Positions 48,559 to 58,879 of a stretch of 64,000 nt of DNA are shown in pieces. Both the position numbers and the translations under genes were made by a program. Source of the DNA: a bacterium C-53 (GTDB taxonomy: Bacteria > Bacillota > Clostridia > Lachnospirales > Lachnospiraceae); assembly GCA_003612525.1 (NCBI GenBank), contig RAZD01000001.1:1-64000 (forward strand), in the 5' to 3' direction. The notes beneath the pieces were generated by a model. It saw nothing but the letters and a program-made list of their open reading frames with translations, did not search any database and was not told the DNA's origin. Each line of letters starts with the position of its first letter. Within the stretch, counting starts at the first letter, position 1.

Positions 48559-50310
48559 TCAGGATTTTAAAATCGTAAACGCCTGGGTTTCAAGGTACGT
48601 ATCAGGTATATTTGTCAGATTCAGTTCCCTGCATGTCTGCACTGTGCTTTCGGCAATTTTTTCGATTAGCGCTACTGCCCTGTCTTTTTGATTCACACCA
48701 AAATTCCATTCGCCCTGTCTGCCTTCCCATGCGTCCGTCTGCACCGGAAGAAGCTGTAATTCTATCAGCTGACCGATGACACCGGATAAATGCTCAAAAT
48801 TTTCACTGCCCCTGAAAAGCCACTTATAGTACGGTGCATAACGGCGGTTGATCAAATACAAAAATTCCAATGTCTCTCTTACAAACTGATTTCTGGCAAA
48901 TTGTGCCGAAACTGCGTCGCCCCTGCCCATAAGCCTTGCATAATTATATTGACCGGACTGTGCCATAAGCGCAAGCTTCTGCGCCATTTTGCGTTTCCAT
49001 ACGTTTTGAGGATAATAGGAAAGTATCTTCTGACGAATAGATGTAAAAATCCCTTCCGGATCTGTAAATACTTCTCCGTTTACCGAAGCCGCCAGTCTGC
49101 ATTCATCCGTGTGAATCCAGTCAGATTCCGACTCCGGCCCGTTTGGGCATCCCGTATATTTGTGGTAAAAATCAGAAATTATGATAACCCCCGTACGCCC
49201 CTGTCCCATCGGCCTTATATCCCTGCGTATGCCATGCAGATATTTCGGAAGCCGTTCATACGCCTCCTGAAGACAACTGCCAATCTGCTCAAATGTTTCT
49301 TCTGTAACCCACATACAAAATGCAGGTCCAAAATCATGGTCCATTGATGTAAGATCATCATACCCGAAGCAATCAGAACCTTCTCCGACAAACCCTACGG
49401 CAATTTTTCCCTCAAATTCTGCGAAACTTTCATGTATCATGGCTCTGCCGTAAGTTTCATAATATTCCCGCGCCAGCGAAAGCCCCTTAAGACAGTCTGC
49501 TTTCCCCGCTCTCGCATATGCCTGATGCAGGTTGGACAATACGCGATAATACCCTTCACTCCTGCCAACATTCGAGTCAATTTCTTCCAGAGCTTTCTCA
49601 TAAAAAGAAGCAGCCTGCTCATAATCCTTCTTATGATAAAGAATATCCGCCATTGCTGAAAGCGCCATACTGTAATGAAAATCTTTCTCTTCATCCTGTT
49701 CAAAAATGAAAAGAGCCGACTGTGCTTCCCTGTAAGCATCCTCCTCTTTTCCCTGTTTCATAAGGACCGCCGCGAGATTCGCATGTGTCGTCGCTTCCTC
49801 AATGCGATACTCCGGATTCGCACTCACAATTGACAACGCGGCTTTCAACGCTTCCCCCGCTGCATCGTACCAGTGAACATCCTGCACGGCAAGCTCTTCA
49901 TAAAGCAGGCTCATATTATTATACAGACTTGCATATTTCAAGTCATTACGGTCAAGCTCCCCATCATAAATCTTACAGACCGTTTCATAACACTCAAGCG
50001 ATTCCGACAGTTTTCCTGCCGCACGATAAAGATTCGCGACGTTAAGAAGAGTCGTTGCATAATAAACGGTTCCCGTAAGTCCGGCATCATTCATAAGCGC
50101 CACCAGACGTTCCGCATACAATACCCCTCTGTCATACCGGCTCATATCACGGTAATAGCCGATCAGCTCATTCAGCAGAGTAATCATGCAGGCAGTATCT
50201 TCCTCCGTAATTGCCTCTTTCAGCTTTTCATGAAGAAACCCTTCTACCTGCTCTGTTTTCTTTTCTCGAAACAAACTGTCAAGTTCACTCAAAACCTCAT
50301 GAATTTCCAT
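48559..50310 (-). CDS. TPR protein with DUF4125 domain
   Basis: 583 residues. The first 330 residues are tetratricopeptide repeats (YYATTLLNVANLYRAAGKLSE, ALSAMADILYHKKDYEQA); the C-terminal 200 residues, starting about SESDWIHTDECR, are DUF4125 with KILSYYPQNVWKRKMAQKLA and LEFLYLINRRYAPYYKWLFR. Such fusions are frequent in Clostridia; no function is known. Start 50310 has GGAGG six bases upstream. Confidence 0.78.
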   Translation of the reverse strand: MEIHEVLSELDSLFREKKTEQVEGFLHEKLKEAITEEDTACMITLLNELIGYYRDMSRYDRGVLYAERLVALMNDAGLTGTVYYATTLLNVANLYRAAGKLSESLECYETVCKIYDGELDRNDLKYASLYNNMSLLYEELAVQDVHWYDAAGEALKAALSIVSANPEYRIEEATTHANLAAVLMKQGKEEDAYREAQSALFIFEQDEEKDFHYSMALSAMADILYHKKDYEQAASFYEKALEEIDSNVGRSEGYYRVLSNLHQAYARAGKADCLKGLSLAREYYETYGRAMIHESFAEFEGKIAVGFVGEGSDCFGYDDLTSMDHDFGPAFCMWVTEETFEQIGSCLQEAYERLPKYLHGIRRDIRPMGQGRTGVIIISDFYHKYTGCPNGPESESDWIHTDECRLAASVNGEVFTDPEGIFTSIRQKILSYYPQNVWKRKMAQKLALMAQSGQYNYARLMGRGDAVSAQFARNQFVRETLEFLYLINRRYAPYYKWLFRGSENFEHLSGVIGQLIELQLLPVQTDAWEGRQGEWNFGVNQKDRAVALIEKIAESTVQTCRELNLTNIPDTYLETQAFTILKS

Positions 50311-50384
50311 TCTCATCCTCCTGCCGCCACATTTGCAGCGCTTTTTGTTACAGTATAACATAAACACAGGAATTCTTCCCACAT

Positions 50385-50420
50385 AAAAAAACGGAAACCC
50401 CGTTTATGGATTTCCGTTTT
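50385..50420 (-). terminator. Terminator of the lipoprotein gene
   Basis: AAAACGGAAA and TTTCCGTTTT pair perfectly; the minus strand ends with seven T. Confidence 0.85.
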
Positions 50421-50443
50421 CTCATATTTTCTTTTACCGATGA

Positions 50444-50758
50444 TTATTCAGCATCTGCTGCCGGTTCTTCTACTTCTGCTTCAGCTTCTACTTCCTCAGA
50501 AGCTTCTGTTTCCGGTGCTTCTTCTGCACCCTCTTCTGCCGGAACTTCTTCCTGAATCTCAGCGTCTTCTACCGGCGCTTCTTCCGGTGCCTCAGCAGGC
50601 TCTTCAACCGGTGCCTCTTCTTCCGGCGCTTCCTCTACCGGTGCTGCCTCTTCTGTTGCCGGCTCCTCTACAGGCGCCTCAGCGGATGCGCCGCATCCTA
50701 CCACCAATGTAGATGTCATCATAACTGCTGCTAATAATAAAACGATTTTGTTTTTCAT
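50444..50758 (-). CDS. Pro/Glu/Ala-rich lipoprotein
   Basis: 104 residues: lipoprotein signal (MKNKIVLLLAAVMMTST) with lipobox VVGCG, then a tail composed almost only of Glu, Ala, Pro and Val (EEAPVEEPAEAPEE pattern). The tail is acidic and disordered and may bind cations or extend through the wall. Start 50758 with AGGAGG upstream. Coding is real despite low complexity: lipobox, ribosome site and terminator agree. Confidence 0.78.
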   Translation of the reverse strand: MKNKIVLLLAAVMMTSTLVVGCGASAEAPVEEPATEEAAPVEEAPEEEAPVEEPAEAPEEAPVEDAEIQEEVPAEEGAEEAPETEASEEVEAEAEVEEPAADAE

Positions 50759-51014
50759 AATAATATTCCTCCTGAACAATCTGTTTTTGTCACATGTCCT
50801 GCAACACTTGTGAGTATATCTTATCCTGAAGGATTTGTAAATATATTTTGAACACTTTTGTCCGAATTATGAATAAAAACTCTTTCTGTTCACATTTTAT
50901 TCACTTATATAGTGATTTTTCACCAATATATCCTTCTTATTTCTCGCTTTTTCTATAAATATAACACAAGTTTAGGGTGACATAATATTTCTATTGTTTA
51001 GTTTTAAGTTTTCC

Positions 51015-51052
51015 AAAAAATGCCGGTGCACTCTCTTTCTCAGCGCCCGGCA
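51015..51052 (-). terminator. Terminator of the membrane-anchored protein gene
   Basis: TGCCGG and CCGGCA flank a 20-nt loop with weaker pairing; the minus strand continues TTTTTT. It overlaps the end of the gene at 51040. Confidence 0.7.
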
Positions 51053-51714
51053 ATACCTGATACAAATCCTTCAAAGTCTTCTATATTTTCCCCATTTCTT
51101 GATGCAGATACAAGGATGAAAGTGCCATCATCAAACAATTCAAAATTAATTCGAAAACTGACTCCGTCTCTCTCTCCCGTATAAAATACACAAAGATCAT
51201 CCTGCTTATTCAATATCGCATGCCATTCACCTGCTCCATATGCAGACAATATTTCATTCACGGTAAGATTCGACCCTGAAAAATAAGCTACCCCTGCCAT
51301 TGCCTGTTTTGCCCGGACTGTCATCTCCAGTCGGTTCTCTGAAACAGCAGACAAATCCACAACAGCGGTCCCCCTTGTAACATCAAGCAGCGAAGAGCCC
51401 GATACCGTCGTGTTATATGCCTGTGATACCGGGAGCTGGGAACCGGGAATTTGTGCCACCTCTTCCGACGAAACCGTATGGTTCGAAGACACTGCCGCAT
51501 CAGAGGAAACTGAATTTTCCGATATGGAACTGCCGCTTTTTTTCCATTTTGTAAGAAGCACAATGGCCGCACCAACCACAAACAGAAACAGGCAGAAATA
51601 AATTCTGCGTTTCATCCGAAGGCGTTTTTTCATCGCCCTTCTGCGCCGAATCTGTCTCTGCCGCTCTGCTTCTTCCCTGCTATGATAATGATGTCGCCTT
51701 CTTTGATTTGCCAT
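51040..51714 (-). CDS. Membrane-anchored protein with basic N-terminus
   Basis: 224 residues. The first 38 residues are very basic (ANQRRRHHYHSREEAERQRQ, then RRRRAMKKRLRMKRR), a membrane helix follows at about 39-58, then a Ser/Asn-rich linker (SISENSVSSDAAVSSN) and an extracellular domain of about 110 residues. No family recognised. It starts 4 bp after the lipoprotein gene stops, so the two form an operon. The linker resembles those of the two large Fn3 proteins further on. Confidence 0.72.
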   Translation of the reverse strand: MANQRRRHHYHSREEAERQRQIRRRRAMKKRLRMKRRIYFCLFLFVVGAAIVLLTKWKKSGSSISENSVSSDAAVSSNHTVSSEEVAQIPGSQLPVSQAYNTTVSGSSLLDVTRGTAVVDLSAVSENRLEMTVRAKQAMAGVAYFSGSNLTVNEILSAYGAGEWHAILNKQDDLCVFYTGERDGVSFRINFELFDDGTFILVSASRNGENIEDFEGFVSGIAGR

Positions 51715-51718
51715 GACG

Positions 51719-52405
51719 TTATTCTAACACATAATTTCCGCTAAATCCACTCTTACCTTTTTTGTCTTCCACAGTAAGTTCATCCGCATCCAGCGTTAAT
51801 TCTACCGTAAAATTCTCTTCTTCCAGGACAGCCATATCACCGTCCGGATAAATCATTCCCGTAAAGATTTCTTTTTCCCCTTTACTGACATGTATTTCAG
51901 AGGACGCACCATCCGCCGGGAGCAGTGAAATCGACACATCATCCATAGAATAACTGCCATCCCATAAAACCAGCTCGTCTTTCTTCGCATCGTAAAGCTC
52001 AAAATCTTCATAACCTGACACACTATCAGCCTCATAATCATACGTAAAAACTTCACCGGAGATATCATCTACCGCAAGTCCCTGCTTCAGTTCCTCTTCC
52101 CCTTTGCAGATACGGTAAAGATAATAATGATTTTCCTCTTCTTCCTTTATGCCATCTGCCTCAAATGTATAGCCGGTTCCATCCAGTTTCTCCGATATCA
52201 GCTGGTCCGCATCACTCTGCTTTAATGCAAAATCCCGAATATTCTCCGTATTCTGCTCCATAAGCTCCTCCTCAGCCGACACGGTCTCTTCAGCAGCAGG
52301 CTCCTGTTCGGGTCCTGTTAAAGTATCCTGATTCTCCTGTACCGCACATGCTCCAAATAAGCCGATACACAAGCATGCAATTATCATCAGATTTCTTTTT
52401 TTCAT
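51719..52405 (-). CDS. Hypothetical lipoprotein
   Basis: 228 residues with a lipoprotein signal (IIACLCIGLFGAC, Cys at about 20) followed by an acidic stretch and a two-part soluble domain containing YHYLYRICKGEEELKQG-like sequence and VSGYEDFELYDAKKDELVLW. No family recognised. It leads the small operon with 51040-51714. Confidence 0.72.
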   Translation of the reverse strand: MKKRNLMIIACLCIGLFGACAVQENQDTLTGPEQEPAAEETVSAEEELMEQNTENIRDFALKQSDADQLISEKLDGTGYTFEADGIKEEEENHYYLYRICKGEEELKQGLAVDDISGEVFTYDYEADSVSGYEDFELYDAKKDELVLWDGSYSMDDVSISLLPADGASSEIHVSKGEKEIFTGMIYPDGDMAVLEEENFTVELTLDADELTVEDKKGKSGFSGNYVLE

Positions 52406-52446
52406 AATTACGGCCCTGCCTTTCTGTTCCGCCTTAGAATGGCAAA

Positions 52447-52463
52447 AGGCGGCTGTGCCGCCT
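52447..52463 (-). terminator. Terminator of the Fn3-amidase gene
   Basis: AGGCGGC and GCCGCCT pair around three bases; TTTTG follows on the minus strand. Confidence 0.75.
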
Positions 52464-52477
52464 CCGCCCGTTTTATT

Positions 52478-55400
52478 TTATTTATAACCATAATACTCAA
52501 GAATTGCGTCCGCAGTCGCATAACCGATTGCCTGCGCATTTCCGGCAACGCCGGAATTTCCGTCAAGGAATGCACCCTCCACAATCAGCCCCGGAATTCC
52601 CTGTGCCGCCGATGTACGGATAACGGAATAATAATCTCCGTTTTGCCCGGCTCTCGTTTTCGCTCCACGGTTTGGAATGCCCAATGCAGAGGAAACCTTA
52701 CTCGAAATCTTAGCCGCCAGATCTCTTCTTCCATACTGCGTAAGTGAGTAATAAACCTCCGTACCGCTTCCGCCTCCGGAATTCATATGCTGACTGACGA
52801 AAAGGTTACATCCGTGGTCTTTGGCATATTTTGTTCTTGCCTCAAGTCCCACATACGTATCCGAACTTCTTGTCATATGCACGGTAACACCGTACTGTTC
52901 CAGACGTTCTTTCGTATATCTCGAAGTCTGAAGATTAATATTTTTCTCCACAAGACTTCCATATCCTGCTCCCGAATCGCTTCCTCCATGTCCCGGATCC
53001 AGACACACGATGAGGTTTCCTTTTGCCGCCTCTTCCTTCTTATCCGTAACCGTAACTTTGCAGACTGCTCTGACATTATAATCATTTCTGGAAGCTACTA
53101 CAATCTCAACCGGTTGTTTTGACTTCGTTTTCTTAAGGCCCTTCAGTTTACCTGTCGTATTATCCAGAGAAATATAACTTGAGCCGCCCACGGATTCAAT
53201 CGTCCATTGAACAGATTTATTTGTAGTTGCTTTCGGAGTAAATGTAATTTTAGGAGTAATTGTCTGTCCCACGCCAATCTGGATTGTACCCGCAATCTTA
53301 ATTGCACTCGGATTCATATAAATGGCCGAAGCATACTTTCCTTCAATCCACTGATCGCGCGTCGTACCGCTTGGCGCATAATATCCGCACACTTCATACT
53401 TGACATACATTCCATTGTCAATCTTGCTCGAATCCTTATAACTGGTCTTCTCATACCGTTCTTCCGCAGCAATCAGCGTTATATCCTCTTCCACACATGA
53501 GCCGACCTTATTCTTCTTTGCATCATAATTATAGACTGACCGTTTTACGCCATAGTATTTCACATTGGATTCCGTGCTCTTACTCCATGTGAGCGTTGCG
53601 CCTTCCCCTCGTCGTTTGTCATCAAATTCCGCCTTCAGATTTTTTATAGCCTGAGGTCTTCCCCACTCACACTTGATATCGGACGGCTCTCCCGGAACTC
53701 CGTACTCCTGCCGCAATCCTTCCGCTTTTGTAAACTTATATGCCGTCACACGGAAATAATACTTCACTCCCGGCGCCAGATCCTCTAACAAATAGCTTCG
53801 GTTCGTAAATACCTTTTTATTTGCCTTATTCGGACTGTATTTTGAAAACATCAGAGAACGCCTGTCCGTAGCTGTCTCCTTAAAGTCTTCATCCGTTGAA
53901 TATTCAAGCCGATAACCGGTAGCGCCCGCCACCTTATTCCATGACACTTTGATCGAATAAAGATCTTTTGCACCTGCCGTGACTTCCGGTTTGCCCATTC
54001 TCGTGTAAGCATAGCCAAACTCTAATTTTTCTTCCGGCGTTTCATGTTTCTTTCCCCGAACAGGAAGCACATAATATCCATAATACTGGCCCCTTTTCAG
54101 GCCGGAGCGCGTATATGTCACAATCCCGTCTTTCGCCTTTGAAGTGCACGTAAGCGCTTTCTTTGAAAAACGCCATTCGGAAACCGGCAGGACTTTTCCA
54201 TCAAAATCAGTTACCCCTGTTTTCGCCTCATACACATAATATTTTGTGGCGCCAGGCACCTCATTAAAGGATATCTTTATCTTATTGTAATTCGCACTGT
54301 TCACACTTAATCCGGTTACGTCCGTAAGGACAGGTTTCGCGCTGACAGCCACACTCTGTGCACCGACTACACTCTCTTTTACCGCGGCAATTTTAAAATA
54401 ATACGTCGTCTCGCATTTTAAATTAGTCAGTGTATAGGCAAGCGCATCCACCTTCTGCTCCGCCGTATTTGTTCCGCCTGTGGAAGTTCCGTTCAGCGGA
54501 GTTGTCCCATCGAGCGGCGAAGCGAGATTCACACTTTCCAGTTCCCATCTCTTGACTTTCTTGGTCCTCTTAAAGCCGCTGTCCGGCTTTGTCGACTTAT
54601 AGATATAATAGGAATCATCCCCTGTAACGTCCGGCATATTCTCCCAGAAAAGCGTTACCGAATTATAGGAAACATTCCCTACCGGATAGATCTTAGGCGC
54701 GCGAATCGTTACCCTTGCCTTCACCGGCTTTGAGTATGCCGAATAAATAGATCTGCCATCTACTTCCACATGAGCTCTGACTCTGTAATAATAGTATTCC
54801 TTATATCGAAGTGGAAAATTACTGTCCTTACCGTCAAGATAAGATTCCGTCAAAACTCTTTTTCCGTTATAAGTACTTACGACAGTTCCCATATATGGCG
54901 GTTTTTCCATCTTGCCATTCAAATTGCTGACAACCGCCGCCGTGAGATAATCTTTGTTCTTTTTATATGCATGCTGGATTTCATATTCTGCCGCACCCTT
55001 GATTGATGTATAGTCCACCCCGATATAATAATCGGTGTCTTTTTCGGTAAGTGTTCTTGCCTGCGCACTCAGGATGGTCGGTGCACACAGAGCGTAACCC
55101 GGCCGTCCAAATCCCAGTCTTCCAACCGTATCTGTACCATACGGCACAATTCTGTAAAGATAAGTCTGCGACTCGGACGTATCCATCTGATCAATGAATT
55201 TTTTCTTCGTACCTGACCAGACTTGTTCCCATGCGCCATTCTCCATCTGGCGGTCAACACGATACCGCTTCGCCTTTTTCGCCGCCTTCCATGTGACAAC
55301 AATGCGCCCCTTCTTATCTATCACTGCCTTTGCCTTCTCTGTCAATACTTCCAGGCTATTCTCATTTACAGGCAGATCATCAACAATATTTCCGGATACG

Positions 55401-55855
55401 GAATTCGCAGATACCTCATTTCCGGACACTGCAATTTCTTCAAATATGTCATTTGCGGATACCTCATTTTCAGATACCTCATTCTCTGACACCTGATTTT
55501 CCGATACCTCATTCTCGGATACCTGACCGTCCGGGACCTCATTGTCGGATACTTCATTCCCCGATACCTCATTCCCCGATATCTCTCCAGGTTCCTGATT
55601 CTCCGGCGTCTCACGTTCCGGTTCATCCGATTCGTTTTCAGAAACTTCGGTTTCATCCAAAGGATTCCTCTGACTCTCATCTGCCGAAACGCTTTCGTTC
55701 GATTCATTGCCGCTCAAAGCTGCTTCGGTTCCGACTCTGTCTTCACTCACTGACGATGCATACAGCGGAAGATCACTGCAAAGAATCATCGATACCGCAA
55801 GAATAAGGATGAGTCCCCGTTTTGCTTTTTCGCTCATTTTTGAAAGCATGTTCAT
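52478..55855 (-). CDS. Secreted amidase with Fn3 repeats and V-S-x-N linker
   Basis: About 1125 residues: signal peptide (KRGLILILAVSMILCSDLPL), an acidic Asn/Ser-rich linker made of about 16 five-residue units (E-V-S-x-N, roughly residues 65-180), five or six fibronectin-type III-like domains, a Big_2-like domain (VQWTIESVGGSSYISLD) and a C-terminal Amidase_3 domain with all residues: DPGHGGSDSG, EKNIN, SQHMN and IVEGAFLDG (catalytic Glu). It should cut the amide between muramic acid and L-Ala in the wall. The start at 55855 is the best guess; AGGAG lies somewhat far (13 bp). Confidence 0.82.
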   Translation of the reverse strand: MNMLSKMSEKAKRGLILILAVSMILCSDLPLYASSVSEDRVGTEAALSGNESNESVSADESQRNPLDETEVSENESDEPERETPENQEPGEISGNEVSGNEVSDNEVPDGQVSENEVSENQVSENEVSENEVSANDIFEEIAVSGNEVSANSVSGNIVDDLPVNENSLEVLTEKAKAVIDKKGRIVVTWKAAKKAKRYRVDRQMENGAWEQVWSGTKKKFIDQMDTSESQTYLYRIVPYGTDTVGRLGFGRPGYALCAPTILSAQARTLTEKDTDYYIGVDYTSIKGAAEYEIQHAYKKNKDYLTAAVVSNLNGKMEKPPYMGTVVSTYNGKRVLTESYLDGKDSNFPLRYKEYYYYRVRAHVEVDGRSIYSAYSKPVKARVTIRAPKIYPVGNVSYNSVTLFWENMPDVTGDDSYYIYKSTKPDSGFKRTKKVKRWELESVNLASPLDGTTPLNGTSTGGTNTAEQKVDALAYTLTNLKCETTYYFKIAAVKESVVGAQSVAVSAKPVLTDVTGLSVNSANYNKIKISFNEVPGATKYYVYEAKTGVTDFDGKVLPVSEWRFSKKALTCTSKAKDGIVTYTRSGLKRGQYYGYYVLPVRGKKHETPEEKLEFGYAYTRMGKPEVTAGAKDLYSIKVSWNKVAGATGYRLEYSTDEDFKETATDRRSLMFSKYSPNKANKKVFTNRSYLLEDLAPGVKYYFRVTAYKFTKAEGLRQEYGVPGEPSDIKCEWGRPQAIKNLKAEFDDKRRGEGATLTWSKSTESNVKYYGVKRSVYNYDAKKNKVGSCVEEDITLIAAEERYEKTSYKDSSKIDNGMYVKYEVCGYYAPSGTTRDQWIEGKYASAIYMNPSAIKIAGTIQIGVGQTITPKITFTPKATTNKSVQWTIESVGGSSYISLDNTTGKLKGLKKTKSKQPVEIVVASRNDYNVRAVCKVTVTDKKEEAAKGNLIVCLDPGHGGSDSGAGYGSLVEKNINLQTSRYTKERLEQYGVTVHMTRSSDTYVGLEARTKYAKDHGCNLFVSQHMNSGGGSGTEVYYSLTQYGRRDLAAKISSKVSSALGIPNRGAKTRAGQNGDYYSVIRTSAAQGIPGLIVEGAFLDGNSGVAGNAQAIGYATADAILEYYGYK

Positions 55856-55938
55856 TATCTTAGCTTTTCTCCTTTCACAGTCTTCTTTCAAACCCATTTT
55901 GTCTTTCCGTAAAGCATAACATCGTCTGCCATCCAAAT

Positions 55939-55980
55939 AAAAAAGACGCACAATACATATATTATCGTGCGTCTTTTTTT
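55939..55980. terminator. Strong bidirectional terminator
   Basis: AAAAAAGACGCAC and GTGCGTCTTTTTT pair perfectly around a 15-nt loop. Confidence 0.85.
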
Positions 55981-56115
55981 ATGCAACGACATTATGTAAT
56001 CCATGTCATTATATCATGTCGCATAAATCATGTATAGTCTTTCAATTAATTCCCATCCTCTGAAGCCAAAATTAAGAATTCCCTAAGATTTCTTCGCTCA
56101 GTATGCTACGTGATC

Positions 56116-58821
56116 TTATTCTACCTTAATTACACATTTCTTTACAAGATTGGTACTGCTGCCCGTATAGTACTTAGGCTTCGCAGTCACTGTCGCCGTA
56201 CCTTTCTTCTTCGCTTTAAAAATTACATAAGCCCGCCCATTCTCAGAACCTGAAGAAGTAGATTGTATGACTCCTGTATTACTATTTGTAAATACAATAT
56301 CTTTAAAAGTTGTCCCTTCCGGCGTGAAACTTCCAATCTTTACTTTATAAGTCTGGCCGACTTTTAAAGTAGCAGCCTCCGATTCCAGTGAAATTTTGCT
56401 TGGCATTAATATATTTACCTCTGCCGGCCTTCCGTCCAGCACCACCTTACCATCATTATAGATCGCATAGACACGATAATAGTAATGCACGCCTCTGGAA
56501 TCATCATTTGTGAATCGATATTTATATGTGGAGGTTCCGTTCTCCAAAACTCTCGTGACTTCCTTCCACGCATCCTTCGTACTGGTTCTCCTCTCCAGTA
56601 CATATTCCTTGATATGATCTGCATCCGGTTTCTTCCATGATACACTGTTTCCGGCCCAGCTCTTATTTGCATCCACAAGCACTGCAATCGCAGTAGATTT
56701 CGGCGCCCCCGGTCTTAAATATCCAATAGCAACAACTGCCAGACTTTCGTCGCTTCTCTCCTCTCTGCCTTTCACTTTTATGGTAGAGAGAACTCTGTAA
56801 TGATACTTAACCCCCACCTCCAGAGGATTCGAGCTTGACTTCTTGTCACTGTATTTACGGTTCTTAAATCCTGTTGAATCCGCTTTCAACGTTGCAAGCG
56901 TCGTCCATTCTTTCAGTTGTCCATTTGGTGCGGTTGTCGTACGCTGTACAATGTAGGATGTAGGATTGTACGATGCATTCCATGACACATCGATCTGTGT
57001 GAAAGATCTTCCGTCCGCACTCACCTTCGTCGGTCCCATAACCCTCGTGCAGGCGCCTGCAAGCTGCGTACTGGGCGCTCCCTTTTTCTTTCCATTGACA
57101 GGAATAATCTCATAACAATACCAGCTCATACCTGACAGACTCTTGGAATCCTTATAAGACATGATCCCGTTATCATTCGGTTTATTCGCCACCGTAGCTA
57201 TTCTCTTGCGTCCCACACGGTGAACTTCTTCTGCATTCAGAGGACTGGTGGAAAATGGCCCGTAACGCCATACTTCATATTTTGTCGCACATCTCTCACT
57301 CTTCCATGATACTCTAAGCGATTTCTGGTTTACAGTTTCCGCCTCTACATCGGTAACCGGTTCAAAATGCGTTGTATGTTCCACCCATTCACTAAATGCG
57401 CCCTTTACATTTTTCACACGGCCAACAGCCCTTACCTTATAATAATAGGGCACTTCAGGCGGGAACTTTTTATATGTAACTGGTTCATATTTCAATACCA
57501 TATTGCCGTCAGGAGAAGATACAACCTCCGCCGGCCTGAAATCTACCTTCACTTTCTTGATTCTCTTATACTTCGAATCCTTCTTCGTAGACCGATAAAT
57601 TTCAAAATACTTTACATCATCAATGTCCATATTCTGGGGGATACCAAATACAATCTCTCCCTGTTTGTAACAGGTTCCTCCATCCTTATGCGGTCCCGTG
57701 ATACTGAGAATCTCGGGCTGCGGCAGGGACGCCCTTACAAGCAGCGCCTTGCTGTACAGTGAAATAATATCCGACTCTTCCACATATGCCTGTACCCTGT
57801 AATAGTGCTTGGTACCATAGCTAAAATCGCCTTCCCGGTCTCTATAGCAGATATATTCAAACTGTTCTCCTGTCTTTCCCTCATCTCCGTTATAGAAGGA
57901 AACCTTCACATCACTTCCGTTCAAATCCGAAGCTTTCAGCACACCAACTTCACTGAAGCAGTCATTTTTCTTCTTGGTATCCGAACGTTCAATCTTATAG
58001 GAAATTGCCCCTTTCAGCTTCAGGAAGCGGATTTCCGCATATTTCGTATCCTCCACCGTCTGCCCTGACAACATCAGAGGCGCCGGAATTGCCGCATAAG
58101 AATCCATCTTATTATGCTCTTTATCATATGCGGTCATAACATAGATATAGGTAGCGTCCTTATTTCTGGTCAGACACGCCAGCTTGTCCGTATAAGTTTT
58201 CTTCTTATTCGTGTCGGGGCGAAGTTCTTCCAGACTCTTACCGTCCGCTGAAAGCCTTTCGAGTTTAAAGTATTTTGCTCCCTTTAACTTGTAAGACACT
58301 TTTATCCAGCCCTTTTTATTCATTGTGGCTTTCATGACCTTTTTATCATACTTAACGCCGCTAAGCTGGGAAGCCGCCGAATTTGCGGAAACAGCGCTGT
58401 TTGCAGAAACGCCTCCGCCTCCGACACTCTCTTCATCCCCGACAATAATTTCTTCCTCGTCAGGATTCACCGAAATCTCTTCCTCTCCGTCACCGGAAGA
58501 AACGACTTCATCGCCCTCCAACTGCGATACAACAGAATCCCCGTCATCAGGCTCCTCCGATTCTGTCAGGCTTTCGGCCGCCACAGGCTTCTCCGGTTCT
58601 TCGGAATTTTCTGACCCCGCGGGCTCCTCTGCCTCCTTATCCTCTTTATCTTCATCTGATGTGCCAACTGACACTTCCTCCCCGTCGTCCTCAGTGTACA
58701 CACCATTTTCATTTGTACCGAGTTCTTCCGCATATACCGAAATTCCATTGCAGGTTAAAAGCGTTGCAACAGCAAGCAGTATCGCAAGTCCTCTTTTTGC
58801 GTTTAATACAAGATCTCTCAT
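56116..58821 (-). CDS. Secreted Fn3-type surface protein
   Basis: 901 residues: signal peptide (NAKRGLAILLAVATLLTCNG), acidic Ser/Glu-rich region, a V-S-A-N linker (GVSANSAVSANSAAS), six to seven Fn3-like domains (YYYKVRAVGR, HYYRVYAIYNDG) and a terminal Big_2-like domain. It resembles the neighbouring amidase in signal, linker and Fn3 parts but lacks the amidase, so the two share ancestry. AGGAGCACGCGTA precedes the ATG at 58821. Probable surface adhesin or wall-associated protein. Confidence 0.8.
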   Translation of the reverse strand: MRDLVLNAKRGLAILLAVATLLTCNGISVYAEELGTNENGVYTEDDGEEVSVGTSDEDKEDKEAEEPAGSENSEEPEKPVAAESLTESEEPDDGDSVVSQLEGDEVVSSGDGEEEISVNPDEEEIIVGDEESVGGGGVSANSAVSANSAASQLSGVKYDKKVMKATMNKKGWIKVSYKLKGAKYFKLERLSADGKSLEELRPDTNKKKTYTDKLACLTRNKDATYIYVMTAYDKEHNKMDSYAAIPAPLMLSGQTVEDTKYAEIRFLKLKGAISYKIERSDTKKKNDCFSEVGVLKASDLNGSDVKVSFYNGDEGKTGEQFEYICYRDREGDFSYGTKHYYRVQAYVEESDIISLYSKALLVRASLPQPEILSITGPHKDGGTCYKQGEIVFGIPQNMDIDDVKYFEIYRSTKKDSKYKRIKKVKVDFRPAEVVSSPDGNMVLKYEPVTYKKFPPEVPYYYKVRAVGRVKNVKGAFSEWVEHTTHFEPVTDVEAETVNQKSLRVSWKSERCATKYEVWRYGPFSTSPLNAEEVHRVGRKRIATVANKPNDNGIMSYKDSKSLSGMSWYCYEIIPVNGKKKGAPSTQLAGACTRVMGPTKVSADGRSFTQIDVSWNASYNPTSYIVQRTTTAPNGQLKEWTTLATLKADSTGFKNRKYSDKKSSSNPLEVGVKYHYRVLSTIKVKGREERSDESLAVVAIGYLRPGAPKSTAIAVLVDANKSWAGNSVSWKKPDADHIKEYVLERRTSTKDAWKEVTRVLENGTSTYKYRFTNDDSRGVHYYYRVYAIYNDGKVVLDGRPAEVNILMPSKISLESEAATLKVGQTYKVKIGSFTPEGTTFKDIVFTNSNTGVIQSTSSGSENGRAYVIFKAKKKGTATVTAKPKYYTGSSTNLVKKCVIKVE

Positions 58822-58879
58822 TACGCGTGCTCCTTTCCAAACACTATATGAACTGTGATTTGCCAAATTCATATATATA

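Noticed and set aside
48790-49347. 185-codon plus-strand ORF
   Set aside because: Shadow of the TPR-DUF4125 gene; Cys/Ile-rich, no ribosome site.
50440-50712. Leu/Pro-rich 90-codon plus-strand ORF
   Set aside because: Mirror of the Glu/Pro/Ala-rich lipoprotein, which has a lipobox and a ribosome site.
55330-55806. Plus-strand repeat ORF and CRISPR-like periodic DNA at 55.4-55.65 kb
   Set aside because: The 15-bp period is the E-V-S-x-N coding repeat of the amidase; no spacers of constant length, no cas genes.
58325-58858. Ser-rich 177-codon plus-strand ORF
   Set aside because: Antisense of the acidic linker of the Fn3 protein; no start signals.
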